Below are positions 1 through 7,993 of a DNA stretch of 12,820 bases, piece by piece. The notes below the pieces were generated by a model. It ran no database searches. It was not told the DNA's origin and saw nothing but the letters and a program-made list of their open reading frames with translations. Every line of letters begins with the position of its first letter. The stretch's first letter is position 1. The position numbers and the translations under genes are program-made. The stretch is from Oscillospiraceae bacterium (GTDB taxonomy: Bacteria; Bacillota; Clostridia; Christensenellales; Aristaeellaceae). The stretch is taken from positions 1-12,820 of the forward strand of contig JAITDK010000191.1 in NCBI GenBank assembly GCA_031282605.1, in the 5' to 3' direction.

Positions 1-1
1 A

Positions 2-1432
2 ACCGATCCGCTGGCGAAGTGGATCGAGGACAACTATGGCCTGAACTTCACCCAAAGCGAGACCAATTATTACAACAACGACTTCGCTGTGACGCAGCTG
101 GCCGCTGTAGACGACGCACTGCCGGATGTGTTTGCGGCTGACATACTGTACTATCCCGAATGGATCACCCAGTTTATCCCGCAGGAGCTGGTATCGGAGA
201 TTCCTGAGGCGCTGCTGGACAAGTATCCGCTGACCAAGGCGCGCGTTGAGAACGACGCGGTATCCCAGGTAGTCAAGAACATGTACGGCGGATACTATTT
301 CCTGCCCAAGCCGGACTCCGCCGATCCGTCGATCTACCTGGCTGAGCGCAAGGGCTTGTTCATCCGAACCGACTGGCTGGAAGCGGTGGGTCTTGAGGCC
401 CCGTCCACCTGGGAAGAGCTGTACGAAGTCGCTCACGCGTTCACGTACGGAGACCCGGACGGCAACGGCGTCAAGGATACCTACGCCATCACGGGCGACG
501 GAATGGGCACGCTGCGCTATTTCTTCGCGAGTACGGGCGTAAGCAACCGCTACTGGAACAAAACCGAAGACGGCGATTGGTTCTTCGGCGCGCTGGACGA
601 CAGCAACATCAAGGTGCTGGAGTGGCTGCGCAAGATGTACCTGGACAGCTCGCTTGACCCGGACTTCGGCGCTATCTCATGGCGCGACGGTCTGGCCAAG
701 TTCTCTTCCAACACGTTCGGCATCGCGCTGCGCAACGCCGACGCCGATTGGATCAACGGCGTGATGACCCAGTACTACGGCGCGGCGAATCCGGACGTCA
801 ATCCGTTCGAGCGTATCGGTCTGATAGGCACGCTAGGCACCAACAAGGGCGACGAGCCGCGCATGGAGGCGTATATCTCCTGTATGGTCGCGACCATGTT
901 CTCCCCGAACATCACCGAAGAGGCGATGGATCGCTTCCTCGCGTTCTACGAATACCTGCTGACCGAAGAGGGACAGCTGCTGCGCATGGGTATCGAGGGC
1001 GAGGATTGGGAGCGTGACGCCAGCGGCAACATCAAGAAGATCCGCGACGAGAACGGCAACGCCTCTTCGCTGGCCACCAAGTATCCCAGCATCCCGGTAA
1101 CGCACTGGACCAGCTGGGGCTTCGAGCTTGCGGCGTATCCGAACGTTGAATACTTTGATCTGTATAACGATGAAACCAAGGCGCTCAACGAAGAGGTGCG
1201 CGCGATCCGCAACCAGAACCCCGTCTATCCGCAGATTGGGCCGATGCTGATCGACGACACCACCGTTACCGACCTGACCGCCTTCAACTTCAGCTCGGAA
1301 TACTGGCAGATCATCATCGGCAGCGATCCGGTGGCCGATATGTTCGCCGCGATGAAGACCCGAGCCTTGGAGAGCGGCTATGCCGCCGGCACGGAGGTCG
1401 TTAAGGAATACGCGGAGAAGTACGGCTGGTAA
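2..1432 (+). CDS. Extracellular solute-binding protein (family 1, sugar ABC transporter), 5' truncated
   Basis: The frame is open from base 2, before the first ATG-like codon, so the true start and any lipoprotein signal lie outside the window; about 476 residues are visible. The text is typical of cluster-B sugar-binding lipoproteins (COG1653 type, LplA-like): a segment with RTDWLEAVGL then STWEELYEVA near one third of the protein, followed by a D-x-D-x-N-G-type acidic loop (GDPDGNGVKDTYAIT), and later WLRKMYLDSSLDPDF. Such proteins capture oligosaccharides outside the membrane and deliver them to a two-permease ABC importer. The permease genes are not here and probably lie upstream. A hydrolase gene follows directly on the same strand, and an MsmX-type ATPase lies 3 kb downstream, so a glycan-uptake role fits. 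The substrate cannot be read from the sequence. Confidence 0.88.
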   Translation, partial: TDPLAKWIEDNYGLNFTQSETNYYNNDFAVTQLAAVDDALPDVFAADILYYPEWITQFIPQELVSEIPEALLDKYPLTKARVENDAVSQVVKNMYGGYYFLPKPDSADPSIYLAERKGLFIRTDWLEAVGLEAPSTWEELYEVAHAFTYGDPDGNGVKDTYAITGDGMGTLRYFFASTGVSNRYWNKTEDGDWFFGALDDSNIKVLEWLRKMYLDSSLDPDFGAISWRDGLAKFSSNTFGIALRNADADWINGVMTQYYGAANPDVNPFERIGLIGTLGTNKGDEPRMEAYISCMVATMFSPNITEEAMDRFLAFYEYLLTEEGQLLRMGIEGEDWERDASGNIKKIRDENGNASSLATKYPSIPVTHWTSWGFELAAYPNVEYFDLYNDETKALNEEVRAIRNQNPVYPQIGPMLIDDTTVTDLTAFNFSSEYWQIIIGSDPVADMFAAMKTRALESGYAAGTEVVKEYAEKYGW

Positions 1433-1461
1433 CATAGTCTGTACTGCTGAAATATGGACGT

Positions 1462-1484
1462 AGGGGCGGCGATGAACCGCCCCT
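1462..1484 (+). terminator. Hairpin after the solute-binding protein gene
   Basis: Arms GGGGCGG (1463-1469) and CCGCCCC (1477-1483) pair perfectly around a 7-nt loop, with a further A-T pair outside. Only TT follows directly, then a T-rich but interrupted stretch up to 1500. It sits between the stop codon and the next start, so it may be a weak terminator or an mRNA-stabilising hairpin that lowers expression of the downstream hydrolase relative to the binding protein. Confidence 0.5.
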
Positions 1485-1512
1485 TCCGATTGTTGTTATA
1501 AGGCGGGATAGA

Positions 1513-3324
1513 ATGAACCCAAAGACTGTAAAACCCGATCAAATCGTATTCGACAGCGCCAACTGTACATGCGTCGCTCGTGTCGGAGACAAGCAGTGGC
1601 GCGCGGATCCGTCATTCCGACCGACGGTTCAGTTTGCGGATACGGCGGTCTATTTCGATCAAGCGGCCAGCATTACTCAATCGGCGTATTGTACCGGAGT
1701 CGCCCAAGGGTTTTCTGTGCGCTATGAGGGATTCCCGGACAGCGATATGGCGTTTGAGACGATCTGCGCCATTGATTCGACTACAGGGCGGCTGCTCTGT
1801 ACTTTTGTGCCGCTGAATATGCCGCCGCGGGCGAAGGTATGCTGGCCGGCGGCGTTTATCGCCGACGATCCCGGCAGCTACGGCGTGTTTACGAATCTGC
1901 AGGGATACCTGCTGCCTACAGACTGGCCGGAGGATGCGCCGAAGCTGCCGTTCGGAGGGCAGATGGCCTGCTGCACCGCGTACATGCCGTGGTTCGGCAT
2001 GGTTTCGCCGGATGGGGCGTATCTGTGCGTCGTGCGGGAACCGTGGGATACGTCGTATCAAATCGAGCATCCTGCGGGCGGGCCCACTCGCGTTCTGACT
2101 ACCATGATGCCGTCGCTGGGGGTGTTGTCCCGGCAGCGGACGTTTGAGTTTGCGTTCCTTCCGGCGGGCGGCGATTACGTCGCGCTGTGCAAGGCGTACC
2201 GCGCCATGGCGAAGGAGGAGGGCAAGCTGGTGACGCTGCGCCAGAAGGCCGCGAGACTTCCGTCGGTCGACGCGTTGATCGGTTGCAGCGTGATGCATAC
2301 CGGCGTCAAGAGCCACGTTTCCCCTGATTCCTCATACTATAACCGCGATGATCCGTCAAAAAACGACCGTTTGACGGCGTTCGCCGTTCACGAAGCCAAA
2401 CTGCGCGAAATTAAGTCCCTCGGAGTGGATCGATTATACCTTCACCTGGACGGCTGGGGCGAACCAGGGTATGACAACAAGCACCCCGACTACCTCCCCG
2501 CGTGCGAAGCCGCAGGCGGTTGGGATGGTTTGCGCAGTCTGGCCGACACCGCGCGCGAGTTGGGTTATATGTTCGGTATTCACGATCAATACCGCGACTA
2601 TTACCTGGACGCGCCAACATATGATCCCGATAACGCGGTGCGTTTGGCCGACGGGACGCTGTTTGAGATGTCTCGATGGGCTGGCGGCAGGCAGAATTAC
2701 CTATGCTCGGCGTTAGCTCCGGCATACGTGAGGCGCAACTTCAACGAACTCATTGAGCACGGGATAAAGCTGGACGCGGCGTATTTGGACGTATTCACCT
2801 GCAACGAGCCGGACGAGTGCATAAACCCGCGGCATACGGTCACAAGAAGGGAGAGCCTGGCGCTGCGCGGCCAATGCTTCGATTATCTGTTGGATAACGG
2901 CATACTGCCCAGTTCGGAGGAAGCGAACGATTGGGCGATAAGCAACCTGGTATTCTGTCATTGGGCGCCATACGCGAAGGGCGGCATACCCGTACCGTTG
3001 TGGAATCTGGTGTATCACGATTGTTTCCTGATTCCATGGTCGATGGGCAAGGGAGCGTGGGGCACACCGCCGGGGCAGCTGGGTTTCCTGCACGCGCTGC
3101 TGAACGGCGGCATGGGCTATCTTGATACCGGACTGACGGGTGACGAGCTGAAACAGAACGTTGAGCGATGCAAGCTTGTGTCCTCGCTGCAAACCCTTGT
3201 GGCACACCAGGAGATGATCTCGCACGAGTTCGTGTCTAAGGATCGGCAAGTGCAGCGAACGGCGTTCGCGGACGGCACGGGGGTCGAGGTGGATTTTGCT
3301 AAGGAGAGTTATGAAGTGATATAG
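1513..3324 (+). CDS. GH129/GH101-like retaining alpha-N-acetylgalactosaminidase-type glycosidase
   Basis: This 603-residue protein has no signal peptide, so it is probably cytosolic. An N-terminal beta-rich region (about 1-245) is followed by a TIM barrel (about 250-540) and a short beta C-terminus ending in the DGT-type strand typical of such enzymes. Barrel landmarks are the RLYLHLDGWG strand (308-316), GIHDQYRDYY (355-364) and the strand AAYLDVF with D426. E469/E470 lies in SSEEANDW. The D426-to-E469 distance of 43 residues equals, from memory, the nucleophile/acid-base spacing of Bifidobacterium bifidum GH129 (D435/E478), and the length also fits GH129. Retaining GH101/GH129 enzymes release GalNAc-containing sugars from mucin-type glycans. 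The 80-bp spacing to the upstream binding protein suggests co-transcription. The ribosome site (AGGCGGGA) is only moderate. The family is fairly likely; the exact substrate is unproven, and uncharacterised DUF5696-type relatives are the alternative. Confidence 0.7.
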   Translation: MNPKTVKPDQIVFDSANCTCVARVGDKQWRADPSFRPTVQFADTAVYFDQAASITQSAYCTGVAQGFSVRYEGFPDSDMAFETICAIDSTTGRLLCTFVPLNMPPRAKVCWPAAFIADDPGSYGVFTNLQGYLLPTDWPEDAPKLPFGGQMACCTAYMPWFGMVSPDGAYLCVVREPWDTSYQIEHPAGGPTRVLTTMMPSLGVLSRQRTFEFAFLPAGGDYVALCKAYRAMAKEEGKLVTLRQKAARLPSVDALIGCSVMHTGVKSHVSPDSSYYNRDDPSKNDRLTAFAVHEAKLREIKSLGVDRLYLHLDGWGEPGYDNKHPDYLPACEAAGGWDGLRSLADTARELGYMFGIHDQYRDYYLDAPTYDPDNAVRLADGTLFEMSRWAGGRQNYLCSALAPAYVRRNFNELIEHGIKLDAAYLDVFTCNEPDECINPRHTVTRRESLALRGQCFDYLLDNGILPSSEEANDWAISNLVFCHWAPYAKGGIPVPLWNLVYHDCFLIPWSMGKGAWGTPPGQLGFLHALLNGGMGYLDTGLTGDELKQNVERCKLVSSLQTLVAHQEMISHEFVSKDRQVQRTAFADGTGVEVDFAKESYEVI

Positions 3325-3550
3325 GGAAGCGGGATGGATGATGAGAGACGAAGAACCGATTACGTTCCGGAACAGACTGTCGGAGCACGGCCGGCCTCCC
3401 TCCCTCCTTCCATCTCCCTCTCCCCCACGCATTAATTTTATATTCACACATATGTCCGTCATGCATAGGTTGATAAGGGCGGTTAGTCCGCCGCAATCCC
3501 GTTCGGACTTGAATTCCTCCACACTTAATAAAGAGACCGGAGGGAATTGC
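3325..3550 (+). other. Intergenic region with pyrimidine tract and small hairpin
   Basis: About 225 bp without a convincing gene. It contains a pure C/T run interrupted by one A (3395-3426, repeats of CCTCC/CCCT), an AT-rich patch (3431-3445) and a small hairpin GGCGG-TTAGT-CCGCC (3478-3492). It presumably holds the promoter of the small membrane protein that follows, but I see no convincing -35/-10 pair. A GGAGGG ribosome site at 3539-3544 decides the start of the next gene. Confidence 0.5.
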
Positions 3551-3946
3551 ATGTCCGTTACAATTCCGGAAATCCTGATCGTGATAATCATTACGCTGTT
3601 GGTGGTTCTACTGGCGTTGCTGATCATCTGGGCGATCAAGAAACTCATCCAGGCGTACAAGTGCGGTAAGTGGCCGTTCAGCCAGTATCAGTATTCGTAC
3701 TCCGTGGTGCAGAAACCAAAGATCGTCAAACATCGCACCGCTATACAGCGCCGCCGCGCGCAGCGCTTCGTAATGGTTGAGGAGCCCGTGTGCCCCGCCA
3801 CGCCCGCCGCGCCTATCGTGGAAGAGTACGTGGCGGCCGAACAGACGATACCGGTAACGCAGCCCGCAATGCGGCAGGTGAGGACCCAGGTTCTCGAGCA
3901 GAATGTTGTCTGCGACAGCTGCGCGCAGAAGAACAGCTGCCTATAA
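3551..3946 (+). CDS. Small single-pass membrane protein with Cys-containing C-terminal tail, unknown function
   Basis: A 131-residue protein. The start at 3551 is set by a GGAGGG site 6 nt upstream; the frame is open further upstream but that part looks non-coding. Residues about 5-28 (IPEILIVIIITLLVVLLALL...) form one strongly hydrophobic helix, followed directly by KK and a basic stretch (KIVKHRTAIQRRRAQR), which predicts N-outside, C-inside topology by the positive-inside rule. A Pro/Ala/Glu/Val-rich linker leads to a C-terminal tail with CDSCAQKNSC, a C-x2-C plus one more Cys that could bind metal or form disulfides. I do not recognise a family. It is flanked by a hydrolase gene upstream and a terminator-like hairpin downstream and looks like its own transcription unit. 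Confidence 0.75.
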   Translation: MSVTIPEILIVIIITLLVVLLALLIIWAIKKLIQAYKCGKWPFSQYQYSYSVVQKPKIVKHRTAIQRRRAQRFVMVEEPVCPATPAAPIVEEYVAAEQTIPVTQPAMRQVRTQVLEQNVVCDSCAQKNSCL

Positions 3947-3983
3947 TCAAATGATGAACGCAAGCGCGCAAGCGCAAGCGAGG

Positions 3984-4033
3984 CAAAGGGGGCGCGTGGA
4001 AACGCGTCCCCCTTTGGAGCGTAAGGTTTTTTT
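3984..4033 (+). terminator. Terminator-like hairpin with T tract after the membrane protein gene
   Basis: The left arm CAAAGGGGGCGCGT (3984-3997) pairs with ACGCG-T-CCCCCTTTG (4002-4016) with one bulged T and a 4-nt loop. A run of seven T follows at 4027-4033, 10 nt below the stem. The strong stem and T run support Rho-independent termination, although the gap is longer than usual. Confidence 0.6.
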
Positions 4034-4344
4034 AAGGCCGTTTAACGTAAATACAAAAAAATGTACAAAGTCGCCGATCAATCTTTAGCGGAACTCGCAC
4101 CTATTAATTAGACACGTTACATTGTATAATTAGATTAAGTCGAAGGCCGCCGTGACCGATGAAGAAAACCTTCAGAGCGCGCCTTCAAACGGTAGTGTAG
4201 TTCGTAATGCCTAAACCCCGGATCCCCCAAGCAAGACGCCCCGTCGTAAGACCGATTCCGCGCGTTTGGAGCCGGTTATAACCCGAAAAACGGACGGACG
4301 TTTGGAGACGTCAGGAACATGACGAATTTGAAGGAGGTCAAATC
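4034..4344 (+). promoter_or_regulatory. AT-rich promoter region and long leader of the ABC ATPase gene
   Basis: The stretch 4040-4135 is much more AT-rich than its surroundings and contains a perfect TATAAT at 4125-4130. The matching -35 (TATTAA-like, 17 bp upstream) is poor, so an activator may be needed. Transcription from here would give a leader of roughly 205 nt before the ATPase start. The leader includes a possible 13-codon ORF (4159-4200, MKKTFRARLQTVV) with a weak ribosome site, and two copies of CGTTTGGAG (4263-4271, 4299-4307). I recognise no known riboswitch class. Confidence 0.45.
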
Positions 4345-5466
4345 ATGGCTAGCGTATCCCTTAAACACATCTACAAGGTATACACAGGCGGCGTGACCGC
4401 TGTCAGCGACTTCACGTTGGATATTGAGGACAAGGAATTCATCGTGCTTGTAGGGCCTTCCGGCTGTGGAAAGTCCACGACGCTGCGTATGGTCGCCGGG
4501 CTTGAAGAGATCTCGGAGGGCGAGCTGTATATATCCGACAAGCTCGTCAACGACGTCGCTCCGAAGGATCGCGATATCGCGATGGTGTTCCAGAACTACG
4601 CGCTGTATCCGCATATGACGGTGTATGATAACATGGCGTTCGGTCTGAAACTGCGCAAGACCCCCAAGCCCGAAATCGAGCGCCGTGTACGCGAAGCCGC
4701 CAAGATCCTGGATATCGAATACCTCCTTAACCGCAAACCGAAGGCTTTGTCGGGCGGCCAGCGCCAGCGCGTCGCACTCGGACGCGCTATCGTTCGCGAA
4801 CCAAAGGTCTTCCTGATGGACGAACCGCTCTCCAACCTGGACGCCAAACTGCGCGTGCAGATGCGCACCGAGATTACCAAGCTGCATCAACGCCTGCAGA
4901 CTACGTTCATCTATGTAACGCATGACCAGACAGAGGCCTTGACAATGGGTTCGCGCATTGTCGTCATGAAGGACGGCTTCGTGCAGCAGGTGGATTCGCC
5001 GCAGAACCTGTACGACTTCCCGATTAACCGCTTTGTCGCCGGATTCATCGGCAGCCCGCAGATGAACTTCTTTGACGCGAAGCTTGTGCGCGAAGGCAAC
5101 AGCGTCTATGCCGTGTTCGGCGACAATAAGGTTCTTATCCCGCAGGGCAAGGTCGCCAAGCTGATCGACGAATCGTATATCGGCAAAGAGGTCGTGCTGG
5201 GCATCCGTCCGGAGAACATCCACGACGAAGAGGTGTTCCTGGCCAACGCGCCCAAGGCGTTGATCGACGTTAACGTCGAGGTCGTCGAACTGCTGGGTTC
5301 CGAAACGTTCCTGTACCTGAAGACTTCGGGCAAGGAAGATAACGCAATCGCCCGTGTCGATCCGCGTACCGTCAGCCGCGCAGGCGACTCGATCAAGGTC
5401 GCGTTCGACACGAACCATCTGCATTTCTTCGATAAAGATACCGAACAGACGATACTGAGCCGGTAA
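4345..5466 (+). CDS. Sugar ABC transporter ATP-binding protein, MsmX/UgpC family
   Basis: The start at 4345 follows an excellent AAGGAGGT site (4331-4338). The 373 residues match the usual length of MsmX/MsmK/UgpC/MalK ATPases. Visible motifs are Walker A GPSGCGKST (37-45), Q-loop Q83 in VFQNYALYPH, signature LSGGQRQR (135-142), Walker B VFLMDE (155-160) with D-loop SNLDAKLR, and switch His193 in VTHDQTEA. The region after about residue 235 is the OB-type regulatory domain, with the characteristic GIRPENIH segment. In Firmicutes one such ATPase often serves several sugar importers, so it could energise the transporter whose binding protein is at the left edge. No permease gene is adjacent, which supports a shared-ATPase role. 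The family assignment is secure; the transported sugar is not known. Confidence 0.96.
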   Translation: MASVSLKHIYKVYTGGVTAVSDFTLDIEDKEFIVLVGPSGCGKSTTLRMVAGLEEISEGELYISDKLVNDVAPKDRDIAMVFQNYALYPHMTVYDNMAFGLKLRKTPKPEIERRVREAAKILDIEYLLNRKPKALSGGQRQRVALGRAIVREPKVFLMDEPLSNLDAKLRVQMRTEITKLHQRLQTTFIYVTHDQTEALTMGSRIVVMKDGFVQQVDSPQNLYDFPINRFVAGFIGSPQMNFFDAKLVREGNSVYAVFGDNKVLIPQGKVAKLIDESYIGKEVVLGIRPENIHDEEVFLANAPKALIDVNVEVVELLGSETFLYLKTSGKEDNAIARVDPRTVSRAGDSIKVAFDTNHLHFFDKDTEQTILSR

Positions 5467-5493
5467 ACCTATGCGAATATATTACTGATGATC

Positions 5494-5523
5494 GCGGGGC
5501 CACGGTATGCCGTGGCCCCGTTA
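5494..5523 (+). terminator. Strong hairpin after the ABC ATPase gene
   Basis: Arms CGGGGCCACGG (5495-5505) and CCGTGGCCCCG (5510-5520) are perfectly complementary over 11 bp with a TATG loop. The tail is only TTA, so a T tract is missing. Its position 30 nt below the stop codon makes terminator or 3'-end stabiliser the likely role. Confidence 0.65.
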
Positions 5524-5552
5524 CGCGGCAATAGGGGAAGGGGGAATCGCCC

Positions 5553-6617
5553 GTGTTAGATAGGCTGTACTTTGATCAAATCAACGCGATCCTTTCGCGG
5601 TTGACCTCGGTGGTTCAATTGTTGGACGAACACGGCTGTCCGGTGCTCCCAGATTCGGGAGTGGAGACAATCCCGATCCCCATTGAACTGGACGCAAAGC
5701 GGCCGCAGGTAATCGACAACCGAACATGGCTGGCAGTATCGACGCCGCCCGTCTCATACATACTCGTGCACGGAACGGAGGCGGCTTCGGTGGATTGCGC
5801 GCTGCTGGTGCAGTCGCTGCTGAACTCGTTCCAGAGTACGTCGCCCATGACAGATCGCAACGAGGCGTTCCGCCGCCTGCTACGCGACGAGCTGTCTACG
5901 CCTGAACTGGAGACCGTCGCCCACGAGAACGGCGTCCCGCTGGAACTGGAGCGAACGGTGATCGTGTTCCACGCGCTGCAGTCAGGACGCGTCAGCGCGC
6001 TGGAGGTGTTGCGGGATATGATCCCCACCGGCGATGACGATATACTGATCGAGATCGACCGGTATACGCTCGCGCTGATCAAGTCCATGGCTCAGGTGGA
6101 GACGTTGGACGAACTGCAGCAACTGGCGGAGGCCGTCGAACAGACCGCGCTGAGCGAGGTAGCCGCGCATGTGACCGCCGCGATCGGCGAGCCTAAGCCG
6201 ACGCTCTCGGCGGTAGGGGAATCTTACCGCGAAGCCTGGCGCGCGTTGGAGGTCGGGCACGCTTTCAAGCCGGAGCTGAACGTGTACCTGTACCGCCGCC
6301 TGACCCTGGAGCGGTTCCTAATGGAGATACCCAGGGAGATGGGTCAGCGGTATAACCATATCATGTTCAACCGCAAGTCTGCGCGTCTATTCAACGAAGA
6401 GATGCTCCATACGATCGAGATGTTCTTTGCGAAGGATCTCAACCTGTCGGATACCGCGCGGCAGCTGTATATCCACCGCAACACGCTGGTTTATCGCTTG
6501 GATAAGGTGCAGCGGCAGACGGGGTTGGATCTAAGACACTTTGACGACGCGATAACGTTCCGTATGCTGTTCCTGCTGGGCAAGAGCGGCGGCGACCAGC
6601 CTGCGCTTATACGTTGA
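5553..6617 (+). CDS. PucR/CdaR-family transcriptional regulator
   Basis: A 354-residue protein starting with GTG at 5553, preceded by a purine-rich GGGGAAGGGGGAA stretch; no better ATG lies nearby. The C-terminal part (about 280-345) is the PucR-type helix-turn-helix: FFAKDLNLSDTARQLYIHRN followed by TLVYRLDKVQRQTGLDLRHFDDA. The middle (about 130-235) matches the degenerate GGDEF-like domain of CdaR-type regulators, including the SYREAWRALEVG segment. The N-terminal 100 residues would be the effector-sensing part. Family members often respond to small molecules such as sugar diacids or purine breakdown products, usually activating neighbouring genes. It lies between the sugar ATPase and a protease, so either could be a target. 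The family is well supported; the effector is unknown. Confidence 0.9.
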   Translation: MLDRLYFDQINAILSRLTSVVQLLDEHGCPVLPDSGVETIPIPIELDAKRPQVIDNRTWLAVSTPPVSYILVHGTEAASVDCALLVQSLLNSFQSTSPMTDRNEAFRRLLRDELSTPELETVAHENGVPLELERTVIVFHALQSGRVSALEVLRDMIPTGDDDILIEIDRYTLALIKSMAQVETLDELQQLAEAVEQTALSEVAAHVTAAIGEPKPTLSAVGESYREAWRALEVGHAFKPELNVYLYRRLTLERFLMEIPREMGQRYNHIMFNRKSARLFNEEMLHTIEMFFAKDLNLSDTARQLYIHRNTLVYRLDKVQRQTGLDLRHFDDAITFRMLFLLGKSGGDQPALIR

Positions 6618-6651
6618 CCCCGTGGGCTATACTGTTGAATGGGGGATGTGA

Positions 6652-7872
6652 ATGACCCAGCAGATACGCGGTATGTTCCGGCGATTCATTATCATTGCGG
6701 CGGCGCTGACGCTCACGCTGGGCGTGTGCGCGGTGGCCTTTGCTGGTGAAGGGACGGTCTCGATCACTCAAGAGGAGTATGAACTGCTCCAACAGTACAA
6801 GCATCTGGAGGAGATCCGCCAGATCATCTCGCAGATCTACTATAAGGATGTCGATCCGGACAGTCTGCTGATCGGCGCCGCGAGGGGACTGTTCGAACCG
6901 CTGGACGATCCGTATTCGTTCTATTACTCCAAGGACGATATGATATCGATGAACGAGCAGATGTCGGGCGACTATAAGGGCATCGGCGTGCAGATACTCG
7001 CTCATCCGGTGGATCAGACGCTGACGATCGTGCGTGTGTTCCCGGGCAGCCCGGCGGAGGAGATCGGCATTCGTTCCGGCGACAAGATAATCCAGGTGGA
7101 CGATCTGCCCGTGACCGCGTTTGAAATGAACAAGGCGGTGGAGATCATGCGCGGCGGTCCGGCCGGGACGACGGTCGAGGTGACTGTGCGCCGGGACGAC
7201 GAGGAGATCATGTTCACGGTGCCGCGCGGCGACATCCACATGAACAATGTGGAATCCTCCATGCTGGACGGCGGCATTGGCTATATACGCCTGTACGCCT
7301 TCGAGGGGACGATGGCTCAGGAATATGCCGACGCGCTGGCCGCGCTGCGTGAACAGGATATGAGGGCGCTGGTGCTTGACCTGCGCGACAATCCGGGCGG
7401 GCTGACCGACTATGCCGAGCGCGTCGCGAACACGCTGCTCTCGGATGAGTTGATCTACTCGACAAGCGACCGGTATGGGCTGGAAGTCAGCTACTATGCG
7501 GATGGAGAGCCGTTGGGCATGCCGATGGTCGTGCTGTGCAACGGAAACAGCGCCTCCGCAAGCGAGATACTGATAGGCGCGCTGAAGGATCACAAGACCG
7601 CGGCGATTATCGGTGAGAAAACGTTTGGCAAGGGGATAATACAGAGCGTGTACGAGTTCCCTGAGGGCGACGGGATGCAGGTGACGAGCCAGCAGTATTT
7701 CACGCCCAGCGGTACGGCGATACATGGCGTGGGGATAGAGCCGGATATAGAGGTTAAGCTCAACGAGGACGCCATCGACGAGGACACGCTGCTCGACCGC
7801 GACAAGGATAATCAGCTGCAGGCCGCGGTGGAGTATCTGACGACCATGCTGGAGCCGGAACAGGCGGCTTAA
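6652..7872 (+). CDS. S41-family C-terminal processing protease (CtpA/CtpB type)
   Basis: A 406-residue protein whose start is fixed by a GGGGG(A) site about 5 nt upstream. Residues 1-32 form a signal peptide or signal anchor: basic RR start, hydrophobic IIIAAALTLTLGVCAVAF, then AGEG, where cleavage after AFA is plausible. A PDZ domain spans about 108-190 with KGIGVQ and SPAEEIGIRSGDKIIQVDD. The S41 catalytic core follows with YIRLYAF, LVLDLRDNPGG (240-250), NGNSASASEI and GEKTFGKG. By comparison with E. coli Prc the catalytic pair should be Ser302 and Lys327, whose 25-residue spacing matches. It acts outside the membrane, trimming C-termini; in Bacillus, CtpB cuts SpoIVFA to help activate sigma-K. 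It follows the PucR-like gene by 34 bp and may share its transcript. Confidence 0.96.
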   Translation: MTQQIRGMFRRFIIIAAALTLTLGVCAVAFAGEGTVSITQEEYELLQQYKHLEEIRQIISQIYYKDVDPDSLLIGAARGLFEPLDDPYSFYYSKDDMISMNEQMSGDYKGIGVQILAHPVDQTLTIVRVFPGSPAEEIGIRSGDKIIQVDDLPVTAFEMNKAVEIMRGGPAGTTVEVTVRRDDEEIMFTVPRGDIHMNNVESSMLDGGIGYIRLYAFEGTMAQEYADALAALREQDMRALVLDLRDNPGGLTDYAERVANTLLSDELIYSTSDRYGLEVSYYADGEPLGMPMVVLCNGNSASASEILIGALKDHKTAAIIGEKTFGKGIIQSVYEFPEGDGMQVTSQQYFTPSGTAIHGVGIEPDIEVKLNEDAIDEDTLLDRDKDNQLQAAVEYLTTMLEPEQAA

Positions 7873-7902
7873 TGCCAACGCCGCCGAGCTTACGTTAAAC
7901 AG

Positions 7903-7939
7903 ACAAGGACGGTCCGAGGATCGCCCTTGTTTTTGTTTT
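7903..7939 (+). terminator. Rho-independent terminator after the S41 protease gene
   Basis: ACAAGGACG (7903-7911) pairs with CGCCCTTGT (7922-7930) with a single A-C mismatch, followed by TTTTTGTTTT (7930-7939). Stem plus uninterrupted T tract is the clearest classical terminator in the window. Confidence 0.85.
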
Positions 7940-7961
7940 GGTCAGGTTAGGCCTTGACCGT

Positions 7962-7993
7962 ATTAATGCCTTAAACCGCATTAATGCCTTAAA
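7962..7993. repeat. Two direct copies of a 14-bp sequence
   Basis: ATTAATGCCTTAAA occurs at 7962-7975 and again at 7980-7993, an 18-bp period. The second copy encodes the last codons and stop of the minus-strand gene that ends here, so a small tandem duplication covered the 3' end of that gene. Next to it, GGTCAGG-TTAGG-CCTTGACC (7940-7959) can fold as a weak hairpin with one bulge. Confidence 0.6.

Noticed and set aside
3338..3550. Upstream extension of the small membrane protein frame (start 3338)
   Set aside because: It would place a Pro/Ser-rich stretch from the pyrimidine tract before the helix; GGAGGG just before 3551 clearly marks the start.
4034..4344. tRNA or known riboswitch in the long leader
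   Set aside because: No cloverleaf, no TTCGA/TTCAA T-loop with matching acceptor stem, and no riboswitch signature I recognise.
4276..5424. Long open frame antisense to the ABC ATPase gene
   Set aside because: It is the mirror of a well-conserved ATPase; the opposite strand of GC-rich coding sequence commonly stays open, and no ribosome site or family resemblance is seen.
6607..7878. Long open frame antisense to the S41 protease gene
   Set aside because: It shadows a gene with intact signal peptide, PDZ and catalytic motifs; its composition (Arg/His-rich) is typical of an antisense artefact.
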